Shown in pieces: positions 32,801 through 41,748 of a stretch of DNA of 41,776 bases. The notes under the pieces are model-generated. The model ran no database searches, was not told the DNA's origin, and saw only the letters and a program-made list of their open reading frames with translations. A program made the translations under genes and the position numbers. The first letter of the stretch is position 1; each line of letters starts with the position of its first letter. Source of the DNA: Rhodohalobacter halophilus (lineage in GTDB: Bacteria > Bacteroidota > Rhodothermia > Balneolales > Balneolaceae). Where the stretch lies: positions 1 to 41,776 of the forward strand of contig NZ_MDWE01000021.1 in the NCBI RefSeq assembly GCF_001715195.1, given 5' to 3'.

Positions 32801-33241
32801 GTGAAATTATCCGGTCAACCATATCAGCGCTTTTCCAGACTCACAGCTCTTGTAACGTTGCTGGCATTTCTCATTCCTGCAGGTCTTCAGGCTAAACAGC
32901 TTGCAGATTTCTGTATGATGGAGATGAGTCATCACGATACTATGGAGATGTCTGACAACCATGGTTGCTGTATGGAAGATGCACCTCAGCATCACAATCA
33001 TTCAGATTCACACGATCACAACTGCGATGAGATGCAGTTTTGCGCCTGCGATCTGAACCCTACACTCCACAAAACTAAGGAGTGGACCCGGGTTTCCAAC
33101 GATTATAGCGCTTACCTGTCTGAATCGGATAATCAAAAAATATTCAACCGGATTGATAAATATCAGTCCGACAAACCTGATACATTTCTAAACGTACACA
33201 GCCCGCCACTCTGGCTTATGTACGATACCCTGTTGCTATAA
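32801..33241 (+). CDS. His/Met/Cys-rich exported protein upstream of cusA
   Basis: About 146 residues from GTG at 32801, which places an export signal (FSRLTALVTLLAFLIPAGLQ, cleaved near QAKQ) at the start; the frame is open to a TTG at 32744. The mature part is packed with metal ligands: FCMMEMSHHDTMEMSDNHGC, CMEDAPQHHNHSDSHDHNC and CDEMQFCACDL. Such Met/His/Cys clusters commonly bind copper or silver outside the cytoplasm. The gene stands directly before cusA, in the same direction, so it is probably a periplasmic metal-binding accessory of the efflux system. I cannot name a family. The second half, ending PPLWLMYDTLLL, has no recognisable motif. Confidence 0.72.
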   Translation: MKLSGQPYQRFSRLTALVTLLAFLIPAGLQAKQLADFCMMEMSHHDTMEMSDNHGCCMEDAPQHHNHSDSHDHNCDEMQFCACDLNPTLHKTKEWTRVSNDYSAYLSESDNQKIFNRIDKYQSDKPDTFLNVHSPPLWLMYDTLLL

Positions 33242-33554
33242 ACACATCCTTTTTGTTGGGAAGAAATTGAAAGTCCCCCCTTGAGAGGGGAAAGATGAAA
33301 ACGCGATCAGCGGTTTTATCAGGGGTGTTTTAGTGTAAAGGCGATAGGTAATAAATTATCTAAAAGCTAACTCAACGCTCTTTACCCCCTTCGTCCACGC
33401 ACAAAGTACGCGTGCCCACTCCCTCAAGGGGAGATTCCTCCCAACTCCAACACCGCCAAACCCAAACATCAATTCAAAACCCTTTAACATAGTCTCCCTT
33501 CCCCTATGCCGTTCTCTTGCGGAATAGGGAGGGGAACAAGGGGTGGGTCAACAT
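33242..33554. repeat. Gene-free stretch with three C-run/G-run palindromic elements
   Basis: No gene is seen in these 313 bp. Three related elements occur at about 33274-33334, 33381-33434 and 33490-33548. Each begins with a C-run, carries a variable internal hairpin and ends with a G-run. The clearest is CCCCTAT...ATAGGGAGGGG at 33495-33535, followed by AAGGGGTGGGT just before the cusA ATG. They resemble the elements at 17541 and inside the cusC gene. Any cusA promoter must lie within or before this region. Confidence 0.7.
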
Positions 33555-36500
33555 ATGACAAACAAACTCATACGCTTTTTTCTCGAAAACAAACTGATTG
33601 CGCTGCTGCTGTTTCTGGCTCTGGCAGGCTGGGGGATCTCCACGGCACCGTTCGACTGGGATATCGATTTCATTCCGCGCGACCCGGTTCCTGTGGACGC
33701 CATCCCCGATATCGGAGACAACCAGCAGATCGTCTTTACCGAGTGGCCTGGCCGTTCGCCGCAGGATATTGAGGATCAGATTACTTATCCGCTAACCACG
33801 CAGCTTCTCGGAATTCCCGGTGTGAAAACCATTCGAAGTAACTCCGTATTCGGCTTTTCGTCCATCAACATCATTTTTGAGGATGACATCGAGTTTTACT
33901 GGAGCCGGTCTCGGATATTGGAGAAACTGAACTCACTCTCGGGCGGAACGCTGCCGGAAGGAGTTCAGCCTGCGCTGGGCCCTGATGCTACCGCGCTCGG
34001 ACAAATTTTCTGGTACACTCTTGAAGGTTACGATTCTGAAGGAAATCCGACAGGTGGGTGGGATCCGCATGAACTGCGCTCCATCCAGGATTTCCAGGTT
34101 CGTTACGCGCTGAATGCCGTGGATGGTGTGTCAGAAGTAGCCAGTATCGGCGGATTTGTGAAGGAGTACCAGGTGGACATCGACCCGGTGGCTATGCGAG
34201 AAGCGAACGTTACCGTCACCGATATTGCCAATGCCGTTCGCAAAAGCAACCTCGATGTAGGTGCCCGAACCATCGAGATGAACCGGGTTGAATATCTGGT
34301 CAGAGGCCTGGGATATATCGAGTCGATTGAAGACCTGGAAGAGAGTGTTATTACAGCCCGCAACAATACACCAATCCGGATTAAAGACGTTGCCCGCGTG
34401 GAACTTGGGCCGGCACAGCGCCGGGGTGCGCTCGACAAAGCCGGTGCGGAAGCTGTGGGGGGAGTCATTGTGGCCCGTTACGGAGAAAATCCGCTGCAGG
34501 TGATTAACAATGTAAAAGAGGAGATTGAACGAATTTCACCCGGCCTGCCGACAAAAGAGCTCTCCGACGGCACCGTTTCACAGGTAAAAATAGTCCCGTT
34601 TTACGACCGAACCGGACTAATCTACGAAACCCTGGGCACGCTTGAAGAAGCTCTCTCACTACAGCTCCTGATCACCATCATTGTGATCATCATTATGGTG
34701 ATGCATCTGCGGACCTCACTTGTCATTTCAGCACTGCTGCCGCTGGCAGTACTCATGAGCTTCATCATGATGAAATATGTTGGAGTGGATGCCAATGTGG
34801 TGGCCCTGGCGGGGATTGCCATCTCAATTGGTGTAGTGGTGGATATGGGGATTATCCTCACGGAGAACATGCTCAAGCACATGGAGGAGAAAGATCCCGA
34901 AGAAAATTTACTTGAGACAATTTATCGTGCCACGGCAGAGGTGAGTCCGGCCGTGATTACCGCTCTGATGACCACCATTGTCAGCTTCCTTCCCGTCTTT
35001 ATGCTCGAAGCGCAGGAGGGCCGGCTGTTCGGGCCGCTGGCGTGGACCAAAACCTTTATTCTTATTGCCACCCTGATCATCGTCATTACGTTGATCCCGG
35101 CATTTGCACACTGGCTGTTCTCTCAGAATATCAAAACGAGAAAATGGAAGGTCATCTGGAACGGCGTGATGATCGCTGCCGGACTGATCATCGCCATTAC
35201 CCTTTACGGATGGGGAGGCTTCATCCTGATGGCGCTCGGTATCAACAATCTTGTGGCCATCTACCGTGAGGAGTATCAAACGTGGGCGCCGTGGGTAAAC
35301 AATGCCGTAATTCTGCTGGGTGTCTCCTGGCTGCTGGCCGGCAACTGGCTTCCCCTGGGACCGCAAAATCCGGTTTCATTCAGCCTGATCTTCATCATTC
35401 TCACCATCGGCGTTATTTTCGGGCTCTTCTGGCTCTTTATGAAATATTACGAGCAAGTTCTGGACTGGGCGCTTCGCCACAAGATCTCCTCGCTCTCCAT
35501 TCCGCTTTTAATCCTGCTTTTCGGCTTGATGAGCTGGCGCGGATTCGATACCACGTTCAGTTACGTTTCAACCGGATTCAATGCGATCGGTGTCGAAATT
35601 GATCAAACCGCAGCGTGGCAAGTGATGGATGATCACTTTCCCGGACTTGGGCAGGAGTTCATGCCCACCCTGGATGAGGGCTCTTTTCTCCTGATGCCGA
35701 CCGCCATGCCGCACGCCGGCGTGGAAGAAGCGCTGGAGATGACCCGGCAAATGGACATGCGCATCGCATCCATTCCGGAAGTGGAAACGGTTGTGGGTAA
35801 GATCGGCCGGGCGGAATCTGCACTTGATCCCGCTCCTGTATCGATGTTTGAAAACACAATCATGTACAAAAGCGAGTTCAAAACCGATGACCGGGGACGA
35901 AGGGTGCGTTACCAGGTTGAGAACGGTGAATTTGTGCGGGATGATAACGGAGAGTTGATCCCCGACAGCCGCGGCAGATACTACCGTCAGTGGCGCGATC
36001 ACATCAATAGTGAAGACGATATCTGGAACGAAATACTGCAGGCGGCCGATATTCCGGGTATCACCTCTGCCCCCAAACTTCAGCCGATTGAAACGAGGCT
36101 GGTAATGCTCCAAACCGGCATGCGTGGGAATATGGGAATTCGAATCAGCGGGCCGGATCTGGAATCCCTGGATGATTTTGCCACTAGCCTCGAACCGCTG
36201 GTGAGGCAGGTTGAGGGCGTTCGTCCCTCTGCCGTTTTTGCCGATCGCGTGGTGGGGAAACCCTACCTGGAGATCGACATCGACCGACGTGAAATTGCCC
36301 GGCATGGGCTCACCATTCAGGATGTACAGCAGGTGATCAGTACAGCCATAGGCGGGCAGATGCTGGGTATGACCGTGGAAGGTCGCGAGCGTTATCCAAT
36401 CCGCGTTCGATATGCGCGTGAGTACCGAAACAACCCGGATGAAATTCGCAGAATTCTGGTACCATCACCCGACGGCAGCCAGATTCCGCTCGGGCAGCTT

Positions 36501-37322
36501 GCCGACATCAAGTTCGAGGCCGGCCCGATGAACATCAAAAGCGAAAATACGTTTCTGAGTGCCTATGTGATTTTTGACCGACTGCCCGATGAAGCCCCGA
36601 TTGATGTCATCAACCGTGTCCGCGACCGTCTTGATGAATCGATCAGCGACGGATCCCTGCAGGTTCCCGCCGGCATCAGCTATACGTTTGAAGGAGATTT
36701 CAGGAATCAGCAGCGGGCTGCCGAACGATTAGCGGTAGTACTGCCCATCACGCTGCTCATCATCTTCCTGATTATCTACTTTCAGTTCCGGTCTGCACAG
36801 GTTTCCCTGATCGTCTTCTCCGGAATTGCCCTGGTCTGGTCTGGCGGATTTATCCTGCTCTGGCTCTACGGTGAGAACTGGTTCTTGAACTTCTCGCTCC
36901 TCGGAGTGGAAATACGCGATTTCTTCCAGATGGGTACCATCAACCTGAGTGTTGCCGTCTGGGTTGGATTTTTGGCGCTCTTTGGCATAGCTGTGGATAA
37001 CGGCGTGGTGATGGCTACCTACCTGGAGCAACTGTTTGCCCGAAAAAAACCGGAAGGCCGCGAAGCGATCTACGCCACAGCCATCGAGGCGGGCATGCGA
37101 AGAGTACGCCCGTGCCTGATGACAACCGGAACCACAATCCTGGCCCTGCTGCCGATCCTGACATCACCCGGCAAGGGCTCTGAAATTATGATTCCAATGG
37201 CGATCCCAATCTTCGGCGGGATGTTTGTCCAGATCCTAACCCTGCTGCTGGTGCCACTGCTCTACGCCATCTGGAAAGAGAGCAGCATGAAAATTGAAAA
37301 CAAACTGGAGGAAGTGAGATGA
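33555..37322 (+). CDS. cusA: CusA/CzcA-type heavy-metal efflux RND pump
   Basis: About 1255 residues, longer than the roughly 1045 of E. coli CusA. The inner-membrane pump of a tripartite metal exporter driven by the proton gradient. The N-terminus TNKLIRFFLENKLIALLLFL and IPDIGDNQQIVFTEWPGRSP, with YPLTTQLLGIPGVKTIRSNS, are diagnostic of the heavy-metal RND group. TM4 has VALAGIAISIGVVVDMGIIL with the proton-relay Asp. Extra length comes from a hydrophobic insertion at about 530-620 and a charged insertion near 775-820 in the second porter domain. ATG at 33555 is preferred to a GTG at 33543. The stop overlaps cusC (ATGA). With CusB/CusC sequence features nearby, Cu(I)/Ag(I) is the probable substrate. 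Confidence 0.95.
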   Translation: MTNKLIRFFLENKLIALLLFLALAGWGISTAPFDWDIDFIPRDPVPVDAIPDIGDNQQIVFTEWPGRSPQDIEDQITYPLTTQLLGIPGVKTIRSNSVFGFSSINIIFEDDIEFYWSRSRILEKLNSLSGGTLPEGVQPALGPDATALGQIFWYTLEGYDSEGNPTGGWDPHELRSIQDFQVRYALNAVDGVSEVASIGGFVKEYQVDIDPVAMREANVTVTDIANAVRKSNLDVGARTIEMNRVEYLVRGLGYIESIEDLEESVITARNNTPIRIKDVARVELGPAQRRGALDKAGAEAVGGVIVARYGENPLQVINNVKEEIERISPGLPTKELSDGTVSQVKIVPFYDRTGLIYETLGTLEEALSLQLLITIIVIIIMVMHLRTSLVISALLPLAVLMSFIMMKYVGVDANVVALAGIAISIGVVVDMGIILTENMLKHMEEKDPEENLLETIYRATAEVSPAVITALMTTIVSFLPVFMLEAQEGRLFGPLAWTKTFILIATLIIVITLIPAFAHWLFSQNIKTRKWKVIWNGVMIAAGLIIAITLYGWGGFILMALGINNLVAIYREEYQTWAPWVNNAVILLGVSWLLAGNWLPLGPQNPVSFSLIFIILTIGVIFGLFWLFMKYYEQVLDWALRHKISSLSIPLLILLFGLMSWRGFDTTFSYVSTGFNAIGVEIDQTAAWQVMDDHFPGLGQEFMPTLDEGSFLLMPTAMPHAGVEEALEMTRQMDMRIASIPEVETVVGKIGRAESALDPAPVSMFENTIMYKSEFKTDDRGRRVRYQVENGEFVRDDNGELIPDSRGRYYRQWRDHINSEDDIWNEILQAADIPGITSAPKLQPIETRLVMLQTGMRGNMGIRISGPDLESLDDFATSLEPLVRQVEGVRPSAVFADRVVGKPYLEIDIDRREIARHGLTIQDVQQVISTAIGGQMLGMTVEGRERYPIRVRYAREYRNNPDEIRRILVPSPDGSQIPLGQLADIKFEAGPMNIKSENTFLSAYVIFDRLPDEAPIDVINRVRDRLDESISDGSLQVPAGISYTFEGDFRNQQRAAERLAVVLPITLLIIFLIIYFQFRSAQVSLIVFSGIALVWSGGFILLWLYGENWFLNFSLLGVEIRDFFQMGTINLSVAVWVGFLALFGIAVDNGVVMATYLEQLFARKKPEGREAIYATAIEAGMRRVRPCLMTTGTTILALLPILTSPGKGSEIMIPMAIPIFGGMFVQILTLLLVPLLYAIWKESSMKIENKLEEVR

Positions 37323-38800
37323 ATAGTCGTGAGAAGTTAGTCGTGAGTCGTGAGAATTCCCCCCTAATAAGGGGGGACAGAGGGGGGTGTAAAATTCCGC
37401 TATTGCCTGTCACGAGTAATTCGGGGAGGGGATTTACCTTAGTCACTGCCCTGTTGTTTGTCATCTTCGTAGGAAGTTTCACAACATTACTGCATGCGCA
37501 GGGTTCAGGTTCAACCTTAAAACAGGAAAACACCCCTTTAAATCTCACTTCGCGGGAATCGCCTACGGCTCCGAGCCCCTTGTTAGGGGAGACTTTCTAC
37601 CCCCAACTCGAGGAGTATCTCCAAATTGCCGTTGAACAAAATCCGGAGCTGCAATCGCTTTGGTATCAGTATCAATCGGAATTAGAACAGATTCCACAGG
37701 TGGGTTCATTGCCCGATCCCGAGGTGAATATCGGATTCACCCTCAACCCAATGAATTCGGATCCGGTTTTGGGGCGTTTCACCGCATCGGCCATGCAGAT
37801 GTTTCCCTGGTTTGGAACCTTGCAAACCCGGCGGGATATGCAGCGAGCTTCGGCCGAAGCTGGATATCAGAAGCTGAACAGCCGGCAGCTAGAGTTGTTC
37901 AGAGACATTCAGAACACTTGGTTTGATCTGGCAGAGCTGAACCGCCAGATTGAAATTACCCGTGAAAACCTGCAGCTGATCCGTGATCTGGAATCGTTGG
38001 TAACGGTTCGGTACGAAACTGCACGCGCCGGTCAAGCGGACCTGCTTCGCATTCAGATGGAGGAAGAGCGGTTGAAAACAGTTATTGCCAATCTTGAAGA
38101 TCGCATCAATCCGATCCAATCGAAATTTAACGCCTACTTAAACCGGCCGGCAAATGCTGAAGTGATCACCCCGGAAGAGATCACAGGGCGAGAGGTTCAT
38201 CTGGACAGGGAATCACTTCGAGAGAAAATCCACGAGTTGAACCCGGCTTTCAATCAGCTTGACGCAAGAGAGCTGGCGCTGAATGAACAGAAAAACCTGG
38301 CACGACTGAACGGTATGCCCTCCTTCGGACTCGGTGTTGAAGTGATGGGCCGTAATTCTGCCGCCATGGCCATGTTTCCCGATTCCGGAGAGATGTATGC
38401 CGCTATGGCCACGATCCGGATTCCGCTTTGGAGATCAAGATACTCAGCCCAACACCGGCAGGCCGTGCAGCAACTTCGCTCGGTAGATTTTAGCCGAACC
38501 GAAACAGAAAATCAGCTTACAGCTCAGTTAGACAGTGCATTGGAGCAATATCGTAACAGTGTGCGATCGGGCACTCTCCTCACGGAAGAGCTGATTCCGA
38601 GAACCGAGCAAGCCCTTGAAATTTTAAGTGAAGAGTACGCCTCCGGGAATGTCCGGTTTGATGAGGTACTGCGCATGCAGGAGCAGCTTCTGGACCTGGA
38701 AATGGAGCAGATAGAAGTGTGGGTCCGCCAGCATAAAGCCCTCATCAATATTGAAACGCTTGTTGGACAAGCTCCCGGCTATCAAAGAGATGGCAAATAA
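37319..38800 (+). CDS. cusC: TolC-family outer-membrane efflux channel (CusC type)
   Basis: 493 residues from an ATG that overlaps the cusA stop. From about residue 95 the protein is a standard outer-membrane factor: YLQIAVEQNPELQSLWYQYQ, then LELFRDIQNTWFDLAELNRQ, long paired helices and FDEVLRMQEQLLDLEMEQIE near the end. The N-terminus is odd: about 35 residues precede a hydrophobic export segment (RGFTLVTALLFVIFVGSFTT, residues 37-56), and both flanks of that segment (about 12-25 and 70-95) are translated palindromic repeats. A shorter start near TTG codons around 37402-37455 would put the signal at the true N-terminus. It completes the CusABC channel through the outer membrane. Confidence 0.92.
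   Translation: MNSREKLVVSRENSPLIRGDRGGCKIPLLPVTSNSGRGFTLVTALLFVIFVGSFTTLLHAQGSGSTLKQENTPLNLTSRESPTAPSPLLGETFYPQLEEYLQIAVEQNPELQSLWYQYQSELEQIPQVGSLPDPEVNIGFTLNPMNSDPVLGRFTASAMQMFPWFGTLQTRRDMQRASAEAGYQKLNSRQLELFRDIQNTWFDLAELNRQIEITRENLQLIRDLESLVTVRYETARAGQADLLRIQMEEERLKTVIANLEDRINPIQSKFNAYLNRPANAEVITPEEITGREVHLDRESLREKIHELNPAFNQLDARELALNEQKNLARLNGMPSFGLGVEVMGRNSAAMAMFPDSGEMYAAMATIRIPLWRSRYSAQHRQAVQQLRSVDFSRTETENQLTAQLDSALEQYRNSVRSGTLLTEELIPRTEQALEILSEEYASGNVRFDEVLRMQEQLLDLEMEQIEVWVRQHKALINIETLVGQAPGYQRDGK
37324..37391. repeat. Repeat element inside cusC 5' end (copy 1)
   Basis: Three AGTCGTGAG-like units (37324-37355) are followed by CCCCCCTAATAAGGGGGG (37359-37376) and GAGGGGGGTGT. The whole is in frame with cusC and encodes the N-S-P-L-I-R-G-D-R-G-G peptide typical of translated intergenic repeats. 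Confidence 0.75.
37531..37593. repeat. Repeat element inside cusC 5' end (copy 2)
   Basis: CACCCCTTT is followed by a GC-rich internal stem (TTCGCGGGAATC...CTACGGCTCCGA) and CCCCTTGTTAGGGGAGAC. It lies in frame directly after the predicted signal peptide region and encodes roughly residues 71-92. Confidence 0.65.
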
Positions 38801-38857
38801 CAGAACAAAACCGAATTGAATCGAAACGCTTTAAACGCATCATAAAACCGTAAAACA

Positions 38858-40714
38858 ATGGAAATTTCAAAAAAACAACTCCTTTACAGTGCAGGGCTTT
38901 TACTGGCCGGACTGCTGATCGGCTGGCTGCTCTTTTCGGGCTCATCCGGAAACGGCGGGCATACCGACCACGACACGTTAACTGAAGCCGAGATGGAACA
39001 GCATGTTGATGAGCAACACACCAATGATGAGGGCAATATCGTCTGGACCTGCAGCATGCACCCCCAAGTTCGGGAAGAGGAGCCGGGTAACTGCCCTATT
39101 TGCGGAATGGAGCTGATCCCGGCAGGCTCGCAGGGCGGAGAAGCAGAGGAGGGCGACTTTTCGATGGTAATGACAGCCTCCGCGGCACGACTCGCCGATA
39201 TTCAGACCACGCCCGTGGTTCGTGAAGTTCCTCAAAAAATAATGACACTTCCCGGAAGAGTTCAGGTGGATGAACGCCGAATTACGCGGGTAACCACTCA
39301 CTTCCCGGGGCGAATTCGTGATTTGAAGATCGATTTTACCGGTGCCCGGATTCAAAAAAATGAGCCGATGGCAACCATCTACTCTCCGGAATTGATTGCC
39401 GCACAGCGCGAGCTTCTGGAAGCAGCGAGGCAAAAAGAAAGAAATCCGCGGCTTTATGAAGCCACTCGTCAAAAATTCCGGCTGTGGGAGTTTTCCGAAC
39501 AGCAGATCGATGCCATTGAAGAGCGCGGAACCGTACAGAACGAACTGGAGATTCTCTCTCCGGCAAACGGGTACGTCATCCGGCGAAATATTGCAGAAGA
39601 GCAACATGTTACCGAGGGAACCGTCATCTATGAAGTGGCCAACCTGGAACAGGTTTGGGTAGTCCTGGAGGCGTACGAAGAGGATATCCAATGGATCCGG
39701 CAGGGAGATCCTATCACATTCCGCACCCGTGGCAATCCCTCCGAAGAGCACAAAGCCGCCGTCAATTGGATTGATCCAGTGATGAATTCCCAGAAACGCA
39801 CCGTGGGTGTTCGCGCCGATGTAGCCAATCCTGATGGCAGACTCAAACCGGACATGCTGGTCAGCGGCGTGCTGCAGGGAAGTGTTCAGGGAGAAAAACT
39901 ATTGGTCCCTGTCTCCTCGGTGCTTTGGACAGGCCCGAGATCTCTTGTTTATGTTCAGGACAACTCAGCCGATTTGCCCCGTTTTGAAGTTCGTGAGGTT
40001 GAGCTGGGTCCAAAAACCGGTGGCCACTATATTATCGAGGAAGGGGTTGAAGAGGGCGAAGAGGTAGTATTCCACGGAGCCTTCCGGATCGATAGCGAAA
40101 TGCAGCTGGCCGATCGCTTCAGCATGATGAACCGGGAACCCGGATCTGGCGCGGTTCCACGCGGCCACGATCACGGAAGTGAAGATATGGATATGGAGGA
40201 TATGGACGAAGAGGAAGATCATAGCGAACACACAGATGCTGCATCCTCCCAGCAGTTTGATGATGTACCTGACGATTTTCGCCAGACGTTTTCCGAAGCC
40301 ATTGAGCAATACATTAGCGGAAAAGATGCGCTGATCAATTCAGATTTGAGTGCCGCGCAAAATGCGTATTCCGATTTCAACTCCAAGCTGGAGGAGATCG
40401 GGATCCACGGACTGTCAGGCAGCGGCCATACTGCATGGATGGAGAGTTTTGAAGCACTTACCGGTCACGCGTCCGACATCGTCAGTGCCGGTAATATCGA
40501 ACAGGCACGGGCATCATTCCGCAACCTGTCTGATGAGCTGATCGATGCTGTTCAAACTTTTGGAATTGAGGGTGTTGTCTATCACCAATACTGCCCGATG
40601 GCTTTTGATAACGAGGGTGCCAACTGGCTCAGCACGGACGAACAGATTCAAAATCCCTACCTGCCCGACACCATGCCGGGTTGTGGTGAGGTGATTGAGA
40701 GGATTGAGAAATAA
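38858..40714 (+). CDS. cusB: CusB-type periplasmic adaptor with metal-binding head and DUF3347 tail
   Basis: 618 residues. After an N-terminal membrane anchor (LLYSAGLLLAGLLIGWLLF) comes a heavy-metal-binding domain at 63-88: WTCSMHPQVREEEPGNCPIC then GMELIP. The adaptor body follows, with barrel, lipoyl and hairpin regions (LPGRVQVDERRITRVTTHFP, EEQHVTEGTVIYEVANLEQV, VVLEAYEEDIQWIRQGDPI). A His/Asp/Glu-rich linker at about 428-462 (HDHGSEDMDMEDMDEEEDHS) leads to a DUF3347 domain at about 464-617, ending with VYHQYCPMAFD and MPGCGEVIERIE. The adaptor joins CusA to CusC and passes metal to the pump. Three separate metal-binding regions in one protein suit Cu(I)/Ag(I) export. It lies 57 bp after cusC. 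Confidence 0.95.
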   Translation: MEISKKQLLYSAGLLLAGLLIGWLLFSGSSGNGGHTDHDTLTEAEMEQHVDEQHTNDEGNIVWTCSMHPQVREEEPGNCPICGMELIPAGSQGGEAEEGDFSMVMTASAARLADIQTTPVVREVPQKIMTLPGRVQVDERRITRVTTHFPGRIRDLKIDFTGARIQKNEPMATIYSPELIAAQRELLEAARQKERNPRLYEATRQKFRLWEFSEQQIDAIEERGTVQNELEILSPANGYVIRRNIAEEQHVTEGTVIYEVANLEQVWVVLEAYEEDIQWIRQGDPITFRTRGNPSEEHKAAVNWIDPVMNSQKRTVGVRADVANPDGRLKPDMLVSGVLQGSVQGEKLLVPVSSVLWTGPRSLVYVQDNSADLPRFEVREVELGPKTGGHYIIEEGVEEGEEVVFHGAFRIDSEMQLADRFSMMNREPGSGAVPRGHDHGSEDMDMEDMDEEEDHSEHTDAASSQQFDDVPDDFRQTFSEAIEQYISGKDALINSDLSAAQNAYSDFNSKLEEIGIHGLSGSGHTAWMESFEALTGHASDIVSAGNIEQARASFRNLSDELIDAVQTFGIEGVVYHQYCPMAFDNEGANWLSTDEQIQNPYLPDTMPGCGEVIERIEK

Positions 40715-40757
40715 TCTTAAGACCGCAGAATTGACAAATAGAATCAGTAATGAAATG

Positions 40758-40776
40758 AAGAAGGATCGTCCTTCTT
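40758..40776 (+). other. Hairpin between cusB and SHOCT gene
   Basis: AAGAAGGA (40758-40765) pairs with TCCTTCTT (40769-40776) around a 3-nt loop, with only a weak T tail. It may attenuate transcription after cusB or stabilise the mRNA 3' end. Confidence 0.4.
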
Positions 40777-40810
40777 TGGTCTAAACAGTAAACCTGCTAA
40801 TCCAAGTATT

Positions 40811-41026
40811 ATGCATGATTTTCAATTTTTTGGAGGCGGCTGGATGATGTTTTTCTGGTGGTTTCTCATAATCGCACTCGTAGTTGTAGTTGTCAGAGCA
40901 TTACGTCATACAAATCAAAAAACATCCGGTAACGAAACTCCACTCGAAATTCTGAAGCGCAGATATGCCAGTGGGGAAATCGACAAAGAGGAGTTTGAAA
41001 AACGGAAGAAGGATTTACTGAATTAA
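40811..41026 (+). CDS. Small SHOCT-domain membrane protein
   Basis: 71 residues: a Gly/Trp/Phe-rich start (MHDFQFFGGGWMMFFWWFL) merging into one membrane helix (IIALVVVVVRAL), a short polar linker, and a SHOCT domain at the end (PLEILKRRYASGEIDKEEFE). SHOCT domains are short helical pairs often found at protein termini and thought to mediate oligomerisation. Such small membrane SHOCT proteins often accompany copper-resistance genes. It lies 96 bp after cusB and 146 bp before the DUF3347 gene, all in the same direction, so it probably belongs to the same island. The exact job is unknown. Confidence 0.9.
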   Translation: MHDFQFFGGGWMMFFWWFLIIALVVVVVRALRHTNQKTSGNETPLEILKRRYASGEIDKEEFEKRKKDLLN

Positions 41027-41172
41027 GTGTTCCAGACCTAAACAAGGATTCATCGATTCCGGCGGACTACTGTAAGGCGTAAAGCGTTTCCAAAATTGGC
41101 AAGCATGAAAACAATGGGATAAGGATTACCTGAAAATTATTTAAAGAACAACACAAACAAACCCAACATTCA

Positions 41173-41748
41173 ATGGAAAAATCAATCTTAGCATATACAA
41201 TATCATTGTTATTTATACTCTTACTTGTGCAGCCTGCTGTTGCTCAAGATCATTCAGAACATAATCACGAATCAGAAAATCCTGAACGTTTTGAGGACGT
41301 GCCTGAAGAGTTTCGTGCACACCTGACTCAGGTTGTAGAAACCTATTTAAATGGAAAAGATGCTTTCCTGAAATCCGATCTGGATGCTTCACGTTCAGAG
41401 TTTAAAAACTTTAAAAACACGCTGGAAGACATTGGACAGCACGGACTGTCAGGTGATGGACATATTGCCTGGATGGAAAGTTACAATCAGCTCACTGAAC
41501 AGGTCAGTGTATTGCTGAACAGTGAGGATATTGAAAGCTCACGCGTTGCATTTCGATCGCTCTCAGATGAATTGGCAGAGGCTGTTAAAAAATTTGGAGT
41601 GGAAGGTGTTGTCTATCATCAGTATTGCCCAATGGCACTGGACAGTGACGGGGCAAACTGGCTGAGCCAAAACGAACAAATTCAAAACCCATACACCCCC
41701 GAAACCATGCCGGGTTGCGGACAGGTGATAGAACGAATTGAATCATAA
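41173..41748 (+). CDS. Exported free-standing DUF3347 protein
   Basis: 191 residues. A signal peptide (ILAYTISLLFILLLVQPAVA, cleaved before QDHSEH) is followed by a His-rich start (DHSEHNHESE) and a full DUF3347 domain from about residue 38. The domain is a close relative of the CusB tail, sharing HGLSG-x-GH-x-AWMES, SDEL, EGVVYHQYCPMA, GANWLS, EQIQNPY and MPGCG-x-VIERIE. Two conserved Cys plus Met/His at the end suggest a metal site. It probably acts as a periplasmic copper/silver-binding partner that feeds or relieves the efflux pump; this is inference from domain sharing and location. ATG start; the window ends 28 bp after the stop. Confidence 0.92.
   Translation: MEKSILAYTISLLFILLLVQPAVAQDHSEHNHESENPERFEDVPEEFRAHLTQVVETYLNGKDAFLKSDLDASRSEFKNFKNTLEDIGQHGLSGDGHIAWMESYNQLTEQVSVLLNSEDIESSRVAFRSLSDELAEAVKKFGVEGVVYHQYCPMALDSDGANWLSQNEQIQNPYTPETMPGCGQVIERIES

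Noticed and set aside
33506-33772. Arg/Gly-rich 88-residue frame overlapping the cusA start
   Set aside because: It reads a palindromic repeat and then the wrong frame of cusA; no family resemblance.
38978-39751. 257-residue minus-strand frame opposite cusB
   Set aside because: No motif, no plausible start context, and fully covered by the conserved adaptor domain on the other strand. Similar antisense frames at 35568-36305, 6877-7548 and 9964-10494 were dropped for the same reason.
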